This document shows, one piece after another, positions 15,927-23,716 of a stretch of 46,742 bases of DNA. The notes under the pieces are model-generated. The model was given only the letters and a program-made list of their open reading frames with translations, made no database searches and was not told where the DNA came from. Origin of the DNA: Planctomycetia bacterium (lineage in GTDB: Bacteria; Planctomycetota; Planctomycetia; Gemmatales; Gemmataceae); assembly GCA_005799265.1 (NCBI GenBank), contig SYHD01000021.1:1-46742 (forward strand), given 5' to 3'. How positions within the stretch are numbered: position 1 is the stretch's first letter; every line of letters begins with the position of its first letter. A program made the position numbers and the translations under genes.

Positions 15927-16478
15927 ATGGAACATCAGACCGCACTCGACCGCACGCGCCGCTGGATCGCCTCGATGGTGATCGGGCTCAATCTTTGTCC
16001 GTTTGCGCAACGCGTTTTCGTCGGCGACAAGATTCGCTACGTAGTTGTCGATGCCACAAATGAGGCCGCGCTCTTGAAGGAGCTTGCGAACGAATTGAAG
16101 ATGCTTTCCGCAGCGCCGATAGAGACGGTCGAGACGACGCTCTTGATCCATCCATACGTCCTCGGCGACTTCCTCGACTACAATGATTTTCTGGACCGCG
16201 CGGAAGAGCAGCTCGAGACACTCGGCCTGTCGGGCATCATTCAGATCGCGAGCTTTCATCCGAACTATCAGTTCGCGGACACCGAGCCTGACGCGGTCGA
16301 GAACTTCACGAATCGCTCGCCGTATCCGATGCTGCACCTGTTGCGCGAGGAGAGCATCGACGCGAGCGCGGACGACGAGGAAGCGCTGCTCGACATTCCG
16401 CGCCGCAACATCGAAACGCTGCGAGCGTTGGGGCGCGACAGGATCGACTCCATGTTCAAACACATCGACGACGTTTAG
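15927..16478 (+). CDS. DUF1415 family protein
   Basis: 183 aa from ATG 15927 (AGGG upstream; the open frame begins at 15864). The DUF1415 signature is clear at the N-terminus: TRRWIASMVIGLNLCPFAQRV, later LLIHPYVLGDFLDYNDFL and IASFHPNYQFADTEPDAVENF and NRSPYPMLHLLRE. The family has conserved Cys and His residues, is widespread in bacteria, and has no established function. The stop codon TAG is the TAG of a TTTAGCC palindrome arm. Confidence 0.85.
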   Translation: MEHQTALDRTRRWIASMVIGLNLCPFAQRVFVGDKIRYVVVDATNEAALLKELANELKMLSAAPIETVETTLLIHPYVLGDFLDYNDFLDRAEEQLETLGLSGIIQIASFHPNYQFADTEPDAVENFTNRSPYPMLHLLREESIDASADDEEALLDIPRRNIETLRALGRDRIDSMFKHIDDV

Positions 16479-16522
16479 CCACGGTTCGCAGAACCGCGCG
16501 GGTCTACGACCCGCGGCTAAAC
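16473..16522. repeat. Cloverleaf-like palindrome, TTTAGCC/GGCTAAA ends
   Basis: The outer stem joins 16473-16484 and 16511-16522 (11 of 12 pairs, GTTTAGCC...GGCTAAAC). Within it lie two small hairpins: GGTTC-GCA-GAACC (16483-16495) and GCGGGT-CTACG-ACCCGC (16498-16514), which partly compete with the outer stem. It could fold as a three-way junction. Confidence 0.8.
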
Positions 16523-16538
16523 AAGGGGGGAACAACCA

Positions 16539-17327
16539 ATGACCGGCCGCGACATCATCAAGAACCTGCACGAAGGCCGACGCGTCTATGGCCTGGCGAC
16601 CGTCGCGCCGTCGCCTTTGTGGCCCAACCTCGTCAAGGCGGCCGGCGTCGATTTCGTCTTCGTCGATACCGAGCACACGCCGATCGATCGTGATACTTTG
16701 TCGTGGATCTGCCAGACCTACACCGCGCTGGGCGTGCCGCCGGTGGTGCGCATCCCTTGCAACGATCCGTATGAAGCGTGCAAGGCGCTCGACGGCGGCG
16801 CGGGCGGCATCATCGGGCCGTACGTCGAGACGCCGGAGCAAGTGCGCGGCCTGGTCGGCGCCGTGAAATGGCGGCCGCTCAAGGGCGGGCGCCTCGACGA
16901 CGCCCTGCGCGACATCAAAACGCTCGAGCCGGAGCTGCGCGACTATCTCGAAAAACGCAACGGCGACAAGATCCTCATCGTCAACATCGAGAGCATTCCG
17001 GCGATCGAAAACCTACACGCCATCTGCTCGGTCCCCGGCCTCGACGCAGTGCTGATCGGCCCGCACGATCTCTCGTGCAGCCTCGGCATCCCCGAACAAT
17101 ACGGGCATCCGCGTTTCGACGAGGCGGTGCGCAAGATCTTCAAGATCGCCCGCGCGCACCACGTCGGCGCCGGCATCCACTTCTGGCTCGGCCTGGAGCA
17201 GGAAATCACCTGGTCGAAAGCGGGCGGTAATCTCGTCGTGCACTCGTCGGATGTCGCCGCGTTTGGCCGGACCATCAAGGGCGAGATCGAGCAATTGCGC
17301 CAAGCGCTTGACGAGTCGCGCGCGTAA
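16539..17327 (+). CDS. HpcH/HpaI family aldolase
   Basis: 262 aa, standard length. Class II metal-dependent pyruvate aldolase motifs are present: FVDTEHTPIDRDTL (His46 as base), VVRIPCND (Arg71), GAGGIIGPYVET, NIESIPAIENL (Glu metal ligand) and VLIGPHDLSCSLGIP (Asp ligand). These enzymes cleave 4-hydroxy-2-oxo acids to pyruvate or a related oxo acid and an aldehyde. An MFS transporter follows 61 bp later, suggesting uptake and breakdown of a sugar acid or aromatic-derived oxo acid; the substrate is not visible. Confidence 0.88.
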   Translation: MTGRDIIKNLHEGRRVYGLATVAPSPLWPNLVKAAGVDFVFVDTEHTPIDRDTLSWICQTYTALGVPPVVRIPCNDPYEACKALDGGAGGIIGPYVETPEQVRGLVGAVKWRPLKGGRLDDALRDIKTLEPELRDYLEKRNGDKILIVNIESIPAIENLHAICSVPGLDAVLIGPHDLSCSLGIPEQYGHPRFDEAVRKIFKIARAHHVGAGIHFWLGLEQEITWSKAGGNLVVHSSDVAAFGRTIKGEIEQLRQALDESRA

Positions 17328-17388
17328 GCAAGCGGTTGACCGGCACGATTGCTCACTTATAGTCGCGGCGCGTGATAGGATCTATCCC

Positions 17389-18726
17389 ATGACCAGCGAA
17401 CTCTCGACGCAAGGCCGCTACGTCATCCTCATCGTCGCCTTTCTCGGCTGGCTGTGCGCGGGCGTGCACATGTCGATCACGCAACTCGCCGGCCAATCGG
17501 CGGCGGTGGACCTGCTCGAACGTGCTGGCGACTTCGATGCGGCGCGCTATCGGCAATTCAACCTCGATGTGCAGGCGAAAACCAAGCTGTCGCCATTGGA
17601 CAAGGCGCAGTTCGATCTATGGAAGCCGCGCGTGACACGCTGGTTCGCGTGGTTTCAATGTGCGTTTCTCTTTGGGGCGGCGACGGGCGGACTTGTCTTC
17701 GGCTGGCTGGGCGATCGCGTCGGACGTTCCAAGGCGATGGCGGGGAGCATCCTGATGTTCACGAGCTTCGCGGGAGCGACTTCGTTCGCACAGGCGCCCG
17801 AGCACCTGTGCGCCTTGTGGTTTCTGGCCTGCACCGGCGTCGGCGGGATGTGGCCCAACGGTGTCGCACTCGTCTCGGAAGCCTGGTCAGGCATGTCGCG
17901 GCCCATGGTCGCCGGCGTCATCGGCGTGGCAGCGAACATCGGCATCTTCCTCTTTGCGACGCTCGATCGCGAGGTCAAGACCACTCCGGAGAACTGGCGC
18001 TGGGCGATGGTCGTCGGCGCCGCGCCGATTTTGCTCGGCGTCCTCGCGCTCTTCGCGGTGCCGGAGTCGCCGCGCTGGCTGGCGGCGCAGCGAACGGGCG
18101 CTGCGGCAACGCTCCCTGACGGACGCGGTTCGGCGGGTGTTTTTCGGCCGCCGCTTCTGCGCGTCACGCTCATCGCCATTGTCCTGGCGACGATCCCCAT
18201 GATCGGCGGCTGGGGCACCGCGAACTGGATGAATCCCTGGTCCGAAGACTTCGGCGGCGCCGTCCTCAAGGCGACCGTGCTACAGACGCGCTCCATCACC
18301 GGCATTATCGGCAGCTTGCTTGGCGGCTGGATCGCCAGCTACGCGGGACGGCGCTGGACCTATTTCGCCGTCAGCTTGCTGTCGCTTTGCTTCGCGCAGT
18401 ACATTTTTCTCTTTCTCGTGCCGACCGACGAGAAATTCCTCTTCTTCGTCGCGATGCTCGGCTTCGTCAGCGGCGTCTACTTCGGCTGGCTGCCGTTGTG
18501 CTTGCCGGAGCTGTTCCCGACGCGCGTGCGCTCGACCGGCGCCGGCGTCGGCTTCAACTTTGGCCGCATCGTCACCGCCGTCACCATCTTCGCGTCCGGG
18601 GCGCTGACGCAGCTTTTCCGCGGCGAGTACCCGCTCATCGGCCGCTACACGAGTTTGCTGTTCATCCTGGGCATGGTTTTCATCTGGTTCGCGCCGGACA
18701 CGAGTGCGAAGGAGCTGGAGGACTAG
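17389..18726 (+). CDS. MFS transporter
   Basis: 445 aa from ATG 17389, which has AGGA eight bases upstream. Major-facilitator pattern: first helix RYVILIVAFLGWLCAGVHM, motif A as GWLGDRVGRSKAM after helix 2, a central loop with VPESPRWLAAQ, and a second-half GGWIASYAGRRW. About twelve helices. A roughly 60-residue soluble insertion lies between helix 1 and helix 2. The PESPRWL text is common in sugar and aromatic-acid transporters. It probably imports the compound whose degradation product is used by the adjacent aldolase. The TAG stop is within a palindrome. Confidence 0.88.
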   Translation: MTSELSTQGRYVILIVAFLGWLCAGVHMSITQLAGQSAAVDLLERAGDFDAARYRQFNLDVQAKTKLSPLDKAQFDLWKPRVTRWFAWFQCAFLFGAATGGLVFGWLGDRVGRSKAMAGSILMFTSFAGATSFAQAPEHLCALWFLACTGVGGMWPNGVALVSEAWSGMSRPMVAGVIGVAANIGIFLFATLDREVKTTPENWRWAMVVGAAPILLGVLALFAVPESPRWLAAQRTGAAATLPDGRGSAGVFRPPLLRVTLIAIVLATIPMIGGWGTANWMNPWSEDFGGAVLKATVLQTRSITGIIGSLLGGWIASYAGRRWTYFAVSLLSLCFAQYIFLFLVPTDEKFLFFVAMLGFVSGVYFGWLPLCLPELFPTRVRSTGAGVGFNFGRIVTAVTIFASGALTQLFRGEYPLIGRYTSLLFILGMVFIWFAPDTSAKELED

Positions 18727-18784
18727 CCGCTTGCGGCTTAGCGCTCGTGAGGCGCCATGCGAGCGCAAGGCCATAAGCGGCTAT
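18723..18784. repeat. Palindrome of the GCCGCTTGCGGCTTAGCG group
   Basis: CTAGCCGCTTGCGGCTTAGC at the left and GCCATAAGCGGCTA at the right form an imperfect inverted repeat with an inner hairpin. The left end carries the TAG stop of the MFS gene (18724-18726) and the right end carries the TAG stop of the reverse CotH gene (18781-18783). Related text is found at 23638, 27642, 42310 and 45265. Confidence 0.85.
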
Positions 18785-19917
18785 TTTTTCAATTGCCGCT
18801 CGATGCTCTTCGACCGCTCGCGAATTGCATTGCGCAGCCGATTGAGCTGATTGGGATAATCGCGTGCGGCGTTCTTGTCGATCGCCATCAGCGCCGGCTG
18901 CACCCGCAACTGCAATTCGTCGATGCGTTTGATGAGCACCTCTGGCACGAAGACCTTCTTGTGAATCTCGTCCATGCGCGCCAGGTAGCGTTTGCGGCCT
19001 TCCGGCGACTCCATAACGGCGCGGGCGACCATGCCCTGAAAGCCGACCTCGATCGGGCCGCCGGGATTGCCGAACATCTGGTCCATGCCGGACGGGATGA
19101 AGATCATCTTGTCGCGCGCCGGATCGTGGTAGATGCGGTAGTTGTTGCGGTTCATCGGGTAGCCGTCCCAGTCCCAGGTGATGACTTCGAGAACGAGATA
19201 GCTGATGAACTTGTCCATGTCGAGCAGCTTTTCGAGCTTTTGAAATCGTAAGTCCTTGTTCGGCTCGCGGGCGGCGGCGGTGAGCGCTTTCAGATCGGCG
19301 CGGTCCTTGACGTCGTTGACGCCGCGCAAAAGTTGCAGTGGCTGATCGATCTCGCGCAGAAAGCCGCCGTCGTAGAAGTTGCCGTCGGCGTTCTTGAAAT
19401 GAGCCTTCAGGAAGTGTTTGTCGTAGCCTTCCTTCAAATAGTAAAGCCCGCGTTTACGGCCATTGATGGTGACGGTGGCGAAAGCGACGCGCGAGGCGGG
19501 GATGCCAGCCGCGCGGAACAACTCGCCGCAGAGCAGCTCGGAGATGTAGGCGGGATCCTGTACGGAGTTGGCGAGGTGCCATTTGTCCATGCCGTGAAAG
19601 AGCTTGTCCTGGTCGAACTTGTTCATGTTGAGCGTCAAGCCTGGCTTGTCGTCGATGCCGCGAAAGCTGCCGGCCGCCCCTTTGATGTGGATGCCGATGT
19701 TGGCGTAGACGGCGTCGCCTTCCTTGAGTTTGGCCTTGGCATAAGTGCGCGGGGCGCGGCGGAGGGCGTCGAGGTCCTTTTTGTCCAGTTCGATTTCGAG
19801 GTCGAGGACCTTGTCGCCATCAAAAAGCGCCTTGCTCTCCTTGGCGGGCTTTTGCGCATGAACATGGACGGGCAACAGCGCAACGAGTGCCAGAAGAAGT
19901 GGGATGACGCGGATCAT
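18781..19917 (-). CDS. CotH kinase-family secreted protein
   Basis: 378 aa from ATG 19917. An in-frame ATG at 19947 overlaps the stop of the upstream DUF4956 gene as ATGA, but AGAGG upstream and a clean signal peptide (MIRVIPLLLALVALLPVHVHA) favour 19917. CotH features include GIHIKGAAGSFRGIDDKPGL, NSVQDPAYISELLCGELFRAAGIP, GLYYLKEGYDKHFL, ITWDWDGYPMNRNNYRIY and FIPSGMDQMFG with the acidic active-site residues. CotH proteins in spore coats are atypical protein kinases; in planctomycetes they are exported and their targets are unknown. Last gene of the VTC operon. Confidence 0.85.
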   Translation of the reverse strand: MIRVIPLLLALVALLPVHVHAQKPAKESKALFDGDKVLDLEIELDKKDLDALRRAPRTYAKAKLKEGDAVYANIGIHIKGAAGSFRGIDDKPGLTLNMNKFDQDKLFHGMDKWHLANSVQDPAYISELLCGELFRAAGIPASRVAFATVTINGRKRGLYYLKEGYDKHFLKAHFKNADGNFYDGGFLREIDQPLQLLRGVNDVKDRADLKALTAAAREPNKDLRFQKLEKLLDMDKFISYLVLEVITWDWDGYPMNRNNYRIYHDPARDKMIFIPSGMDQMFGNPGGPIEVGFQGMVARAVMESPEGRKRYLARMDEIHKKVFVPEVLIKRIDELQLRVQPALMAIDKNAARDYPNQLNRLRNAIRERSKSIERQLKK

Positions 19918-19943
19918 GGATTCGCCTCTGCGCGCGCGGGAGA

Positions 19944-20639
19944 TCATGGAGTCTTCTTTAATTCCAGGTTCTGAATGCCTTCGAGCCGATTGATTTCGTT
20001 CAAGAGCTGCATCGGCAGGACGCCGCTCTTGAGCCGCAACCGATAGGTAAGATCGAGCGCCGCTCCTTGCCTGGCGGTGGCCGTGCTGACCAGCTGTTTT
20101 TGGTGGCAATGCTGGGCAAGCACGTCTTCCCACGGCGTCGCGGCGCCGGCGCCCGTGCCGACGCGCAAGAGCAAGACCCAATCGGCGTCGGCGCGCGGAG
20201 CACCCATCGGAAGGTAGCGCAGGACGACGGCCGCCGCGCCGACGATGACGAGGCCGAGGTAGGCGACATCGCGATTGTCCACGCCGGCGGCCATGCCGAT
20301 GACGACGGCGAAGATGACGAAGGCGGTATCGCGCGTGTCCTCGACCGTTGTCCGAAAGCGCACGATCGAGAGAATCCCGACGAGGCTGAAGGCGCGGGCC
20401 GCGCTGTTGCCGATGACCTGCGTCACCATCGCGAGGAGGACGCACAGCAGCACGAGCGTGGTAATGAAGCTCGGCGCCGCGGGTGCTTCGGGGCGTTGCG
20501 TGAAGTGGTAGATCGCCGCCACGACGGAGCCCAGGGCTAGGGCCATGACCAGGCGAAACAGCAGATCGTCGAAGCGGAGCGTCGCGTCGGCTTGACCGGC
20601 TGGAAAGATCTGCCGCATGAACTCGTCTATCTCACCCAT
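19944..20639 (-). CDS. DUF4956 membrane protein
   Basis: 231 aa from ATG 20639 (a TTG at 20642 is directly before it). Three to four membrane helices: LLFRLVMALALGSVVAAIYHF, SFITTLVLLCVLLAMVTQVI and AFVIFAVVIGMAAGV, then a soluble C-terminal domain of about 80 residues. The conserved ARAFSLVGILSIVRFRT segment is diagnostic. DUF4956 proteins are repeatedly found beside VTC and CotH genes, as here, and are thought to work with the VTC enzyme. The ribosome-binding site AGGAG lies within the repeat-derived end of the VTC gene. Confidence 0.88.
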   Translation of the reverse strand: MGEIDEFMRQIFPAGQADATLRFDDLLFRLVMALALGSVVAAIYHFTQRPEAPAAPSFITTLVLLCVLLAMVTQVIGNSAARAFSLVGILSIVRFRTTVEDTRDTAFVIFAVVIGMAAGVDNRDVAYLGLVIVGAAAVVLRYLPMGAPRADADWVLLLRVGTGAGAATPWEDVLAQHCHQKQLVSTATARQGAALDLTYRLRLKSGVLPMQLLNEINRLEGIQNLELKKTP

Positions 20640-20643
20640 CAAC

Positions 20644-20690
20644 CCTCACTCCTGGTCCTTCTCCCGAGAGGGAGAGGGGAGAATTAGCTT
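20644..20690. repeat. Degenerate family B repeat at the 3' end of the VTC gene
   Basis: CCCTCACTCCTGGTCCTTCT followed by CTCCC-GAGA-GGGAG matches the family B consensus (leader, then hairpin). It overlaps the VTC stop codon and the ribosome-binding site of the DUF4956 gene. Confidence 0.7.
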
Positions 20691-21536
20691 GCCGTTTTCG
20701 CCGCCGCGGCCCAGGGCTTGGATGGCGAGACGATACTTCGACAAAGGCTCGGGCGCCAACGTGAAGTCCTGCATCAGCACCTTGAAGAGGGCGGGCAGGT
20801 TCTTGCGGTACTTGAGTTCAAGCAGCACCTGTTCGGTCAGCCGCGGCACGCCATCCAAGACCTCGGCGACCGTCCAACCATCCGCGGGTCGGCTGCGCAC
20901 GTCGCGATCGAGCGTCAAACGCAGAGGGCCTTCAACATTGTGCCCGAAGTACGCTTGCCGCAGGTAGCTGATTAGGCACGCGGGCTCCAGTTTGCGTCGA
21001 TTGATGCGGCGATGGAACCACTGGCCGGCCCAGTCGAGTTCGGTCGGGGCCTCGCGCAGCCGCGCCAGCTCGGCCTCGACGACCTCGACGCGCCGTTTGG
21101 CGACCTTGCCCTCCGACTTGCGTTTCTGTTCGAGAAACACGAGCGGATTGGCGCCGTAGCGGCGCAGGCGATACTTGCGTCTTTTATAGCCGGGCGAGCG
21201 GTGGAAGACATCCAGCGCGGGGGTGTCGAAGTAAAGTCCGTGGACGCGATAAGCGTGACCGAGCGCCGGGTCGGCATGGGGATCTAGGTGCAGATGCTGC
21301 GCCGCCCAGGCCGCGACGGCGCGTGCTTTTTCCTCGGAGATCTGGAATTTCAACTCGAAGGCTGGCGCCTCGCGGTCCTTCCATAGAGACGGGGAAAGCG
21401 CGGACGGTGTCTGTAACGAGTAGACGCCATTGCCGATCTCGCGTATGGCGCCGGGTTCCTCGGCGGGGACGGAATGCGCGGCGCCGTTTGCTTCTCCGTT
21501 CTGATCGTTGTTCGAGCTAGGCAGCGCCGCGCTCAT
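20646..21536 (-). CDS. VTC-domain protein (polyphosphate polymerase-like)
   Basis: 296 aa. The N-terminal ~45 residues are low-complexity; the VTC tunnel domain follows: FELKFQISEEKARAVAAWA, YRVHGLYFDTPALDVF, KRRKYRLRRYG, LVFLEQKRK and a C-terminal VLLELKYRKNLP. These Lys, Arg and Glu residues line the tunnel in eukaryotic Vtc4, which makes polyphosphate from ATP. Whether the bacterial form makes polyphosphate or another polymer is open. The start overlaps the stop of the EF-hand CotH gene as ATGA. The last ~11 residues (LILPSPSREKD...) are encoded by a family B hairpin repeat that also supplies the stop. Confidence 0.85.
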   Translation of the reverse strand: MSAALPSSNNDQNGEANGAAHSVPAEEPGAIREIGNGVYSLQTPSALSPSLWKDREAPAFELKFQISEEKARAVAAWAAQHLHLDPHADPALGHAYRVHGLYFDTPALDVFHRSPGYKRRKYRLRRYGANPLVFLEQKRKSEGKVAKRRVEVVEAELARLREAPTELDWAGQWFHRRINRRKLEPACLISYLRQAYFGHNVEGPLRLTLDRDVRSRPADGWTVAEVLDGVPRLTEQVLLELKYRKNLPALFKVLMQDFTLAPEPLSKYRLAIQALGRGGENGKLILPSPSREKDQE

Positions 21537-23482
21537 GGGGTCTTCTCCTTCGGCGTTTCCTTGCTTGTAACGTTCTTCTTCGGGGCGCTGATGCCGGGGC
21601 CGAACTCCGGCCGGGGGACAAATTGGCTGAGGCCGTCGGCGATTTCTTTCTCGTCGAGGCAGCCGTTCTTGTCTTTGTCCCAGTGCTTGAAGAGCATCTC
21701 GGCGCCGTCGAGAAACGCCTCGCGCGACACGGTCTTGTCGGCGGCGGCGCCGACATTCTTGAGAATCGCGGCGGCGATGCCTTTGCCCGGTCCGGCGCCC
21801 TTGGGAGGCGGCGGTTTGAAGCCGCCAAAGCCTTGCGGCGCGGGCATGATACGGTTGATAGTGTCGCTCAATTGTTGTTCGGTCACGGGAGATTTGTCAT
21901 CGCCGCCGGCTTCTTTAAACAGCCGTGCCCCGGCGGCGTCGATTTCGTTGAGCGTGAGGACGTTGTTCATGTTGATGTCGGCGAAGTCGAGGATGGCCTT
22001 GGCGAGGCGATTGCCCGAGCCGGGTGCGGCCGCTGGTGGGCCTTTGGGCGCGCCGCCGGGCGGACCCTTGCCGCCGAAGTTGAAGCCGGCGAGTTGCTTG
22101 CCTGGCGACGTGCCGTCAAGTTGTGCGAGCACCGACTCGGCGCGTTTCGTCGTGAAGCCGCGCAAGTCTTGCTTCGGTCCGCCGAAACTACCGAAGCCGA
22201 AACCGCCCTTGGCGGCTGGTTCCTTGGCGTCCCGGATTGTCTTCTCGAGAACGGCGATCATCGCACTCAGCGTCTTCGGGCTATAGGCGCCCTCGGCCAA
22301 CGTGCGCATGTGTTTGCGATAGGCATCGTTGTGCTCTTTGATGGCGAGCACCCGTTCGGTGAGGCGGTTCTTGCCCATGTACGGCTCGGCGATGCTCCAC
22401 TCGATCTGATCGCTCGAACCGCCGCCGAAGCCCATTCCGCCGAACGCGAGGTCGAGGTCCCATGGGATGAAGTGGAACTTGTTGTCTTTCGGATTCAGAT
22501 AGAGATAGTAGTTGTGCCCCAGGCCGAAGAAGCTGTCGAGATTCGCGACGATGCTGTTGGCGGCCGCGAAACGCAGGAAATTCTCGACATCGAGATAGTC
22601 GCCGATCTTTTGCTGGAAGGTCGCCTCGCTGGACTGATTGACGAGCTTGGTGAACTCGATGAGCCGTTTCTTTTGCGCATCGGTCGGCTCGCGTTTCGGG
22701 TTGTAGCGATCCTTGTAGGCGTTCCAATTCTCGCCCATGTACGGCAAACCTTGAACTTTTTCGGGCTTGAGCAGCATGCCCTCATTGCTGCCGAAGTTGG
22801 CCTTGAGGAACGGCTTGTCGACCGATTCGACGAGGGTGTAGACGCCGACGTAGGTCTTGTCGTATTTCGTCGGCACGCTGAGATGGAACTTGACGAACGC
22901 GGTGCGCGGCGCGGGGACGCCGGCAGCGCGGAAGATGGCGTAGCCGAGGGCGTCGCGGATGCGCGTCGAGTCGGCGACGCCGTTGCGCAGCGTCAGGCCG
23001 CCCATGCCGAAGACCTTCTGGTCCTCGAGGTAGTGGTTGACATCGACCTTGAATGGGCGTTTGGGCCCTTGCGCGGACATTTGATACGTCGAGTTGCCGG
23101 TGTAGCGGATGCCGACTTCCTTGACGAGCTTGTCGTTGAATTCGAGTTCGCCTTTGACCCAGGGGAACTCCATGCCGAAGCCCTTGCTCTTGTGTACGTC
23201 CCGGTTGGGATCGACGGGCTTCTTCTCTTCTTTCTTGGGGGGAGGCGCATCCTTCTTTCCGCCGAAGGCGCCGAACATCATCATGCCGCCGCTGGGGGTC
23301 ATGTCCTGGTATTCCTTGGCGCCGATCTTCAGATGGATGGTCCAGAGCTTGTCGGGACCGAAAACGTCGTCGCGCTTCATCTCGGCGGGAGCTTTTTCAA
23401 TCTTGGTCTGGGCGTGATTGGAAGTCTGGCAGAGCAGGAAGCAGCCGCACACCGCGGTCAACCCAGCTATGGACTTGAGCAT
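21533..23482 (-). CDS. CotH protein with C-terminal EF-hands
   Basis: 649 aa from ATG 23482 (frame open to 23515). Signal peptide of about 25 residues. CotH domain (about 40-430): KGELEFNDKLVKEVGIRYTG, NGVADSTRIRDALGYAIFRA, YVGVYTLVESVDKPFLKANF, NSIVANLDSFFGLGHNYYLY and HFIPWDLDLAFGG. A Gly/Pro/Lys-rich linker leads to EF-hand loops, DINMNNVLTLNE and a better one, DKDKNGCLDEKE near the C-terminus. Calcium binding is therefore likely for the second. First gene of the four-gene operon; its stop overlaps the VTC start by four bases, so the two are probably translationally coupled. Confidence 0.85.
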   Translation of the reverse strand: MLKSIAGLTAVCGCFLLCQTSNHAQTKIEKAPAEMKRDDVFGPDKLWTIHLKIGAKEYQDMTPSGGMMMFGAFGGKKDAPPPKKEEKKPVDPNRDVHKSKGFGMEFPWVKGELEFNDKLVKEVGIRYTGNSTYQMSAQGPKRPFKVDVNHYLEDQKVFGMGGLTLRNGVADSTRIRDALGYAIFRAAGVPAPRTAFVKFHLSVPTKYDKTYVGVYTLVESVDKPFLKANFGSNEGMLLKPEKVQGLPYMGENWNAYKDRYNPKREPTDAQKKRLIEFTKLVNQSSEATFQQKIGDYLDVENFLRFAAANSIVANLDSFFGLGHNYYLYLNPKDNKFHFIPWDLDLAFGGMGFGGGSSDQIEWSIAEPYMGKNRLTERVLAIKEHNDAYRKHMRTLAEGAYSPKTLSAMIAVLEKTIRDAKEPAAKGGFGFGSFGGPKQDLRGFTTKRAESVLAQLDGTSPGKQLAGFNFGGKGPPGGAPKGPPAAAPGSGNRLAKAILDFADINMNNVLTLNEIDAAGARLFKEAGGDDKSPVTEQQLSDTINRIMPAPQGFGGFKPPPPKGAGPGKGIAAAILKNVGAAADKTVSREAFLDGAEMLFKHWDKDKNGCLDEKEIADGLSQFVPRPEFGPGISAPKKNVTSKETPKEKTP

Positions 23483-23637
23483 GATCGTTCTCGCTCGGTG
23501 GGGTAACGTGTCCATAAAGGTTTTACTGTTCGCGATGTTAAGAATTCATGAAATTATATAGGTGAACCGAAATCATTGATAGAGAAGAAACCGAATCTGG
23601 TTGACGCGCGCCGTTTGATACGGGAAACTTAGGCGTA

Positions 23638-23697
23638 TTGCCGCTTGCGGCTTGGGGTTCGCGTGCTCGATTTCGAATGCCAAGCCGCATGCGGTAG
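23638..23697. repeat. Palindrome of the GCCGCTTGCGGCTT group
   Basis: TTGCCGCTTGCGGCTTGG at the left and CCAAGCCGCATGCGGTA at the right are imperfectly complementary. It sits just upstream of a DUF1501 gene, between divergent genes, so it is not simply a terminator. Confidence 0.8.
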
Positions 23698-23716
23698 ATG
23701 CCAACAGGGGGCAGTG

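Noticed and set aside
21623..23506. A 627-codon forward open frame opposite the EF-hand CotH gene
   Set aside because: It mirrors the reverse-strand CotH gene codon by codon, has no recognisable domain, and arises from high GC at third positions.
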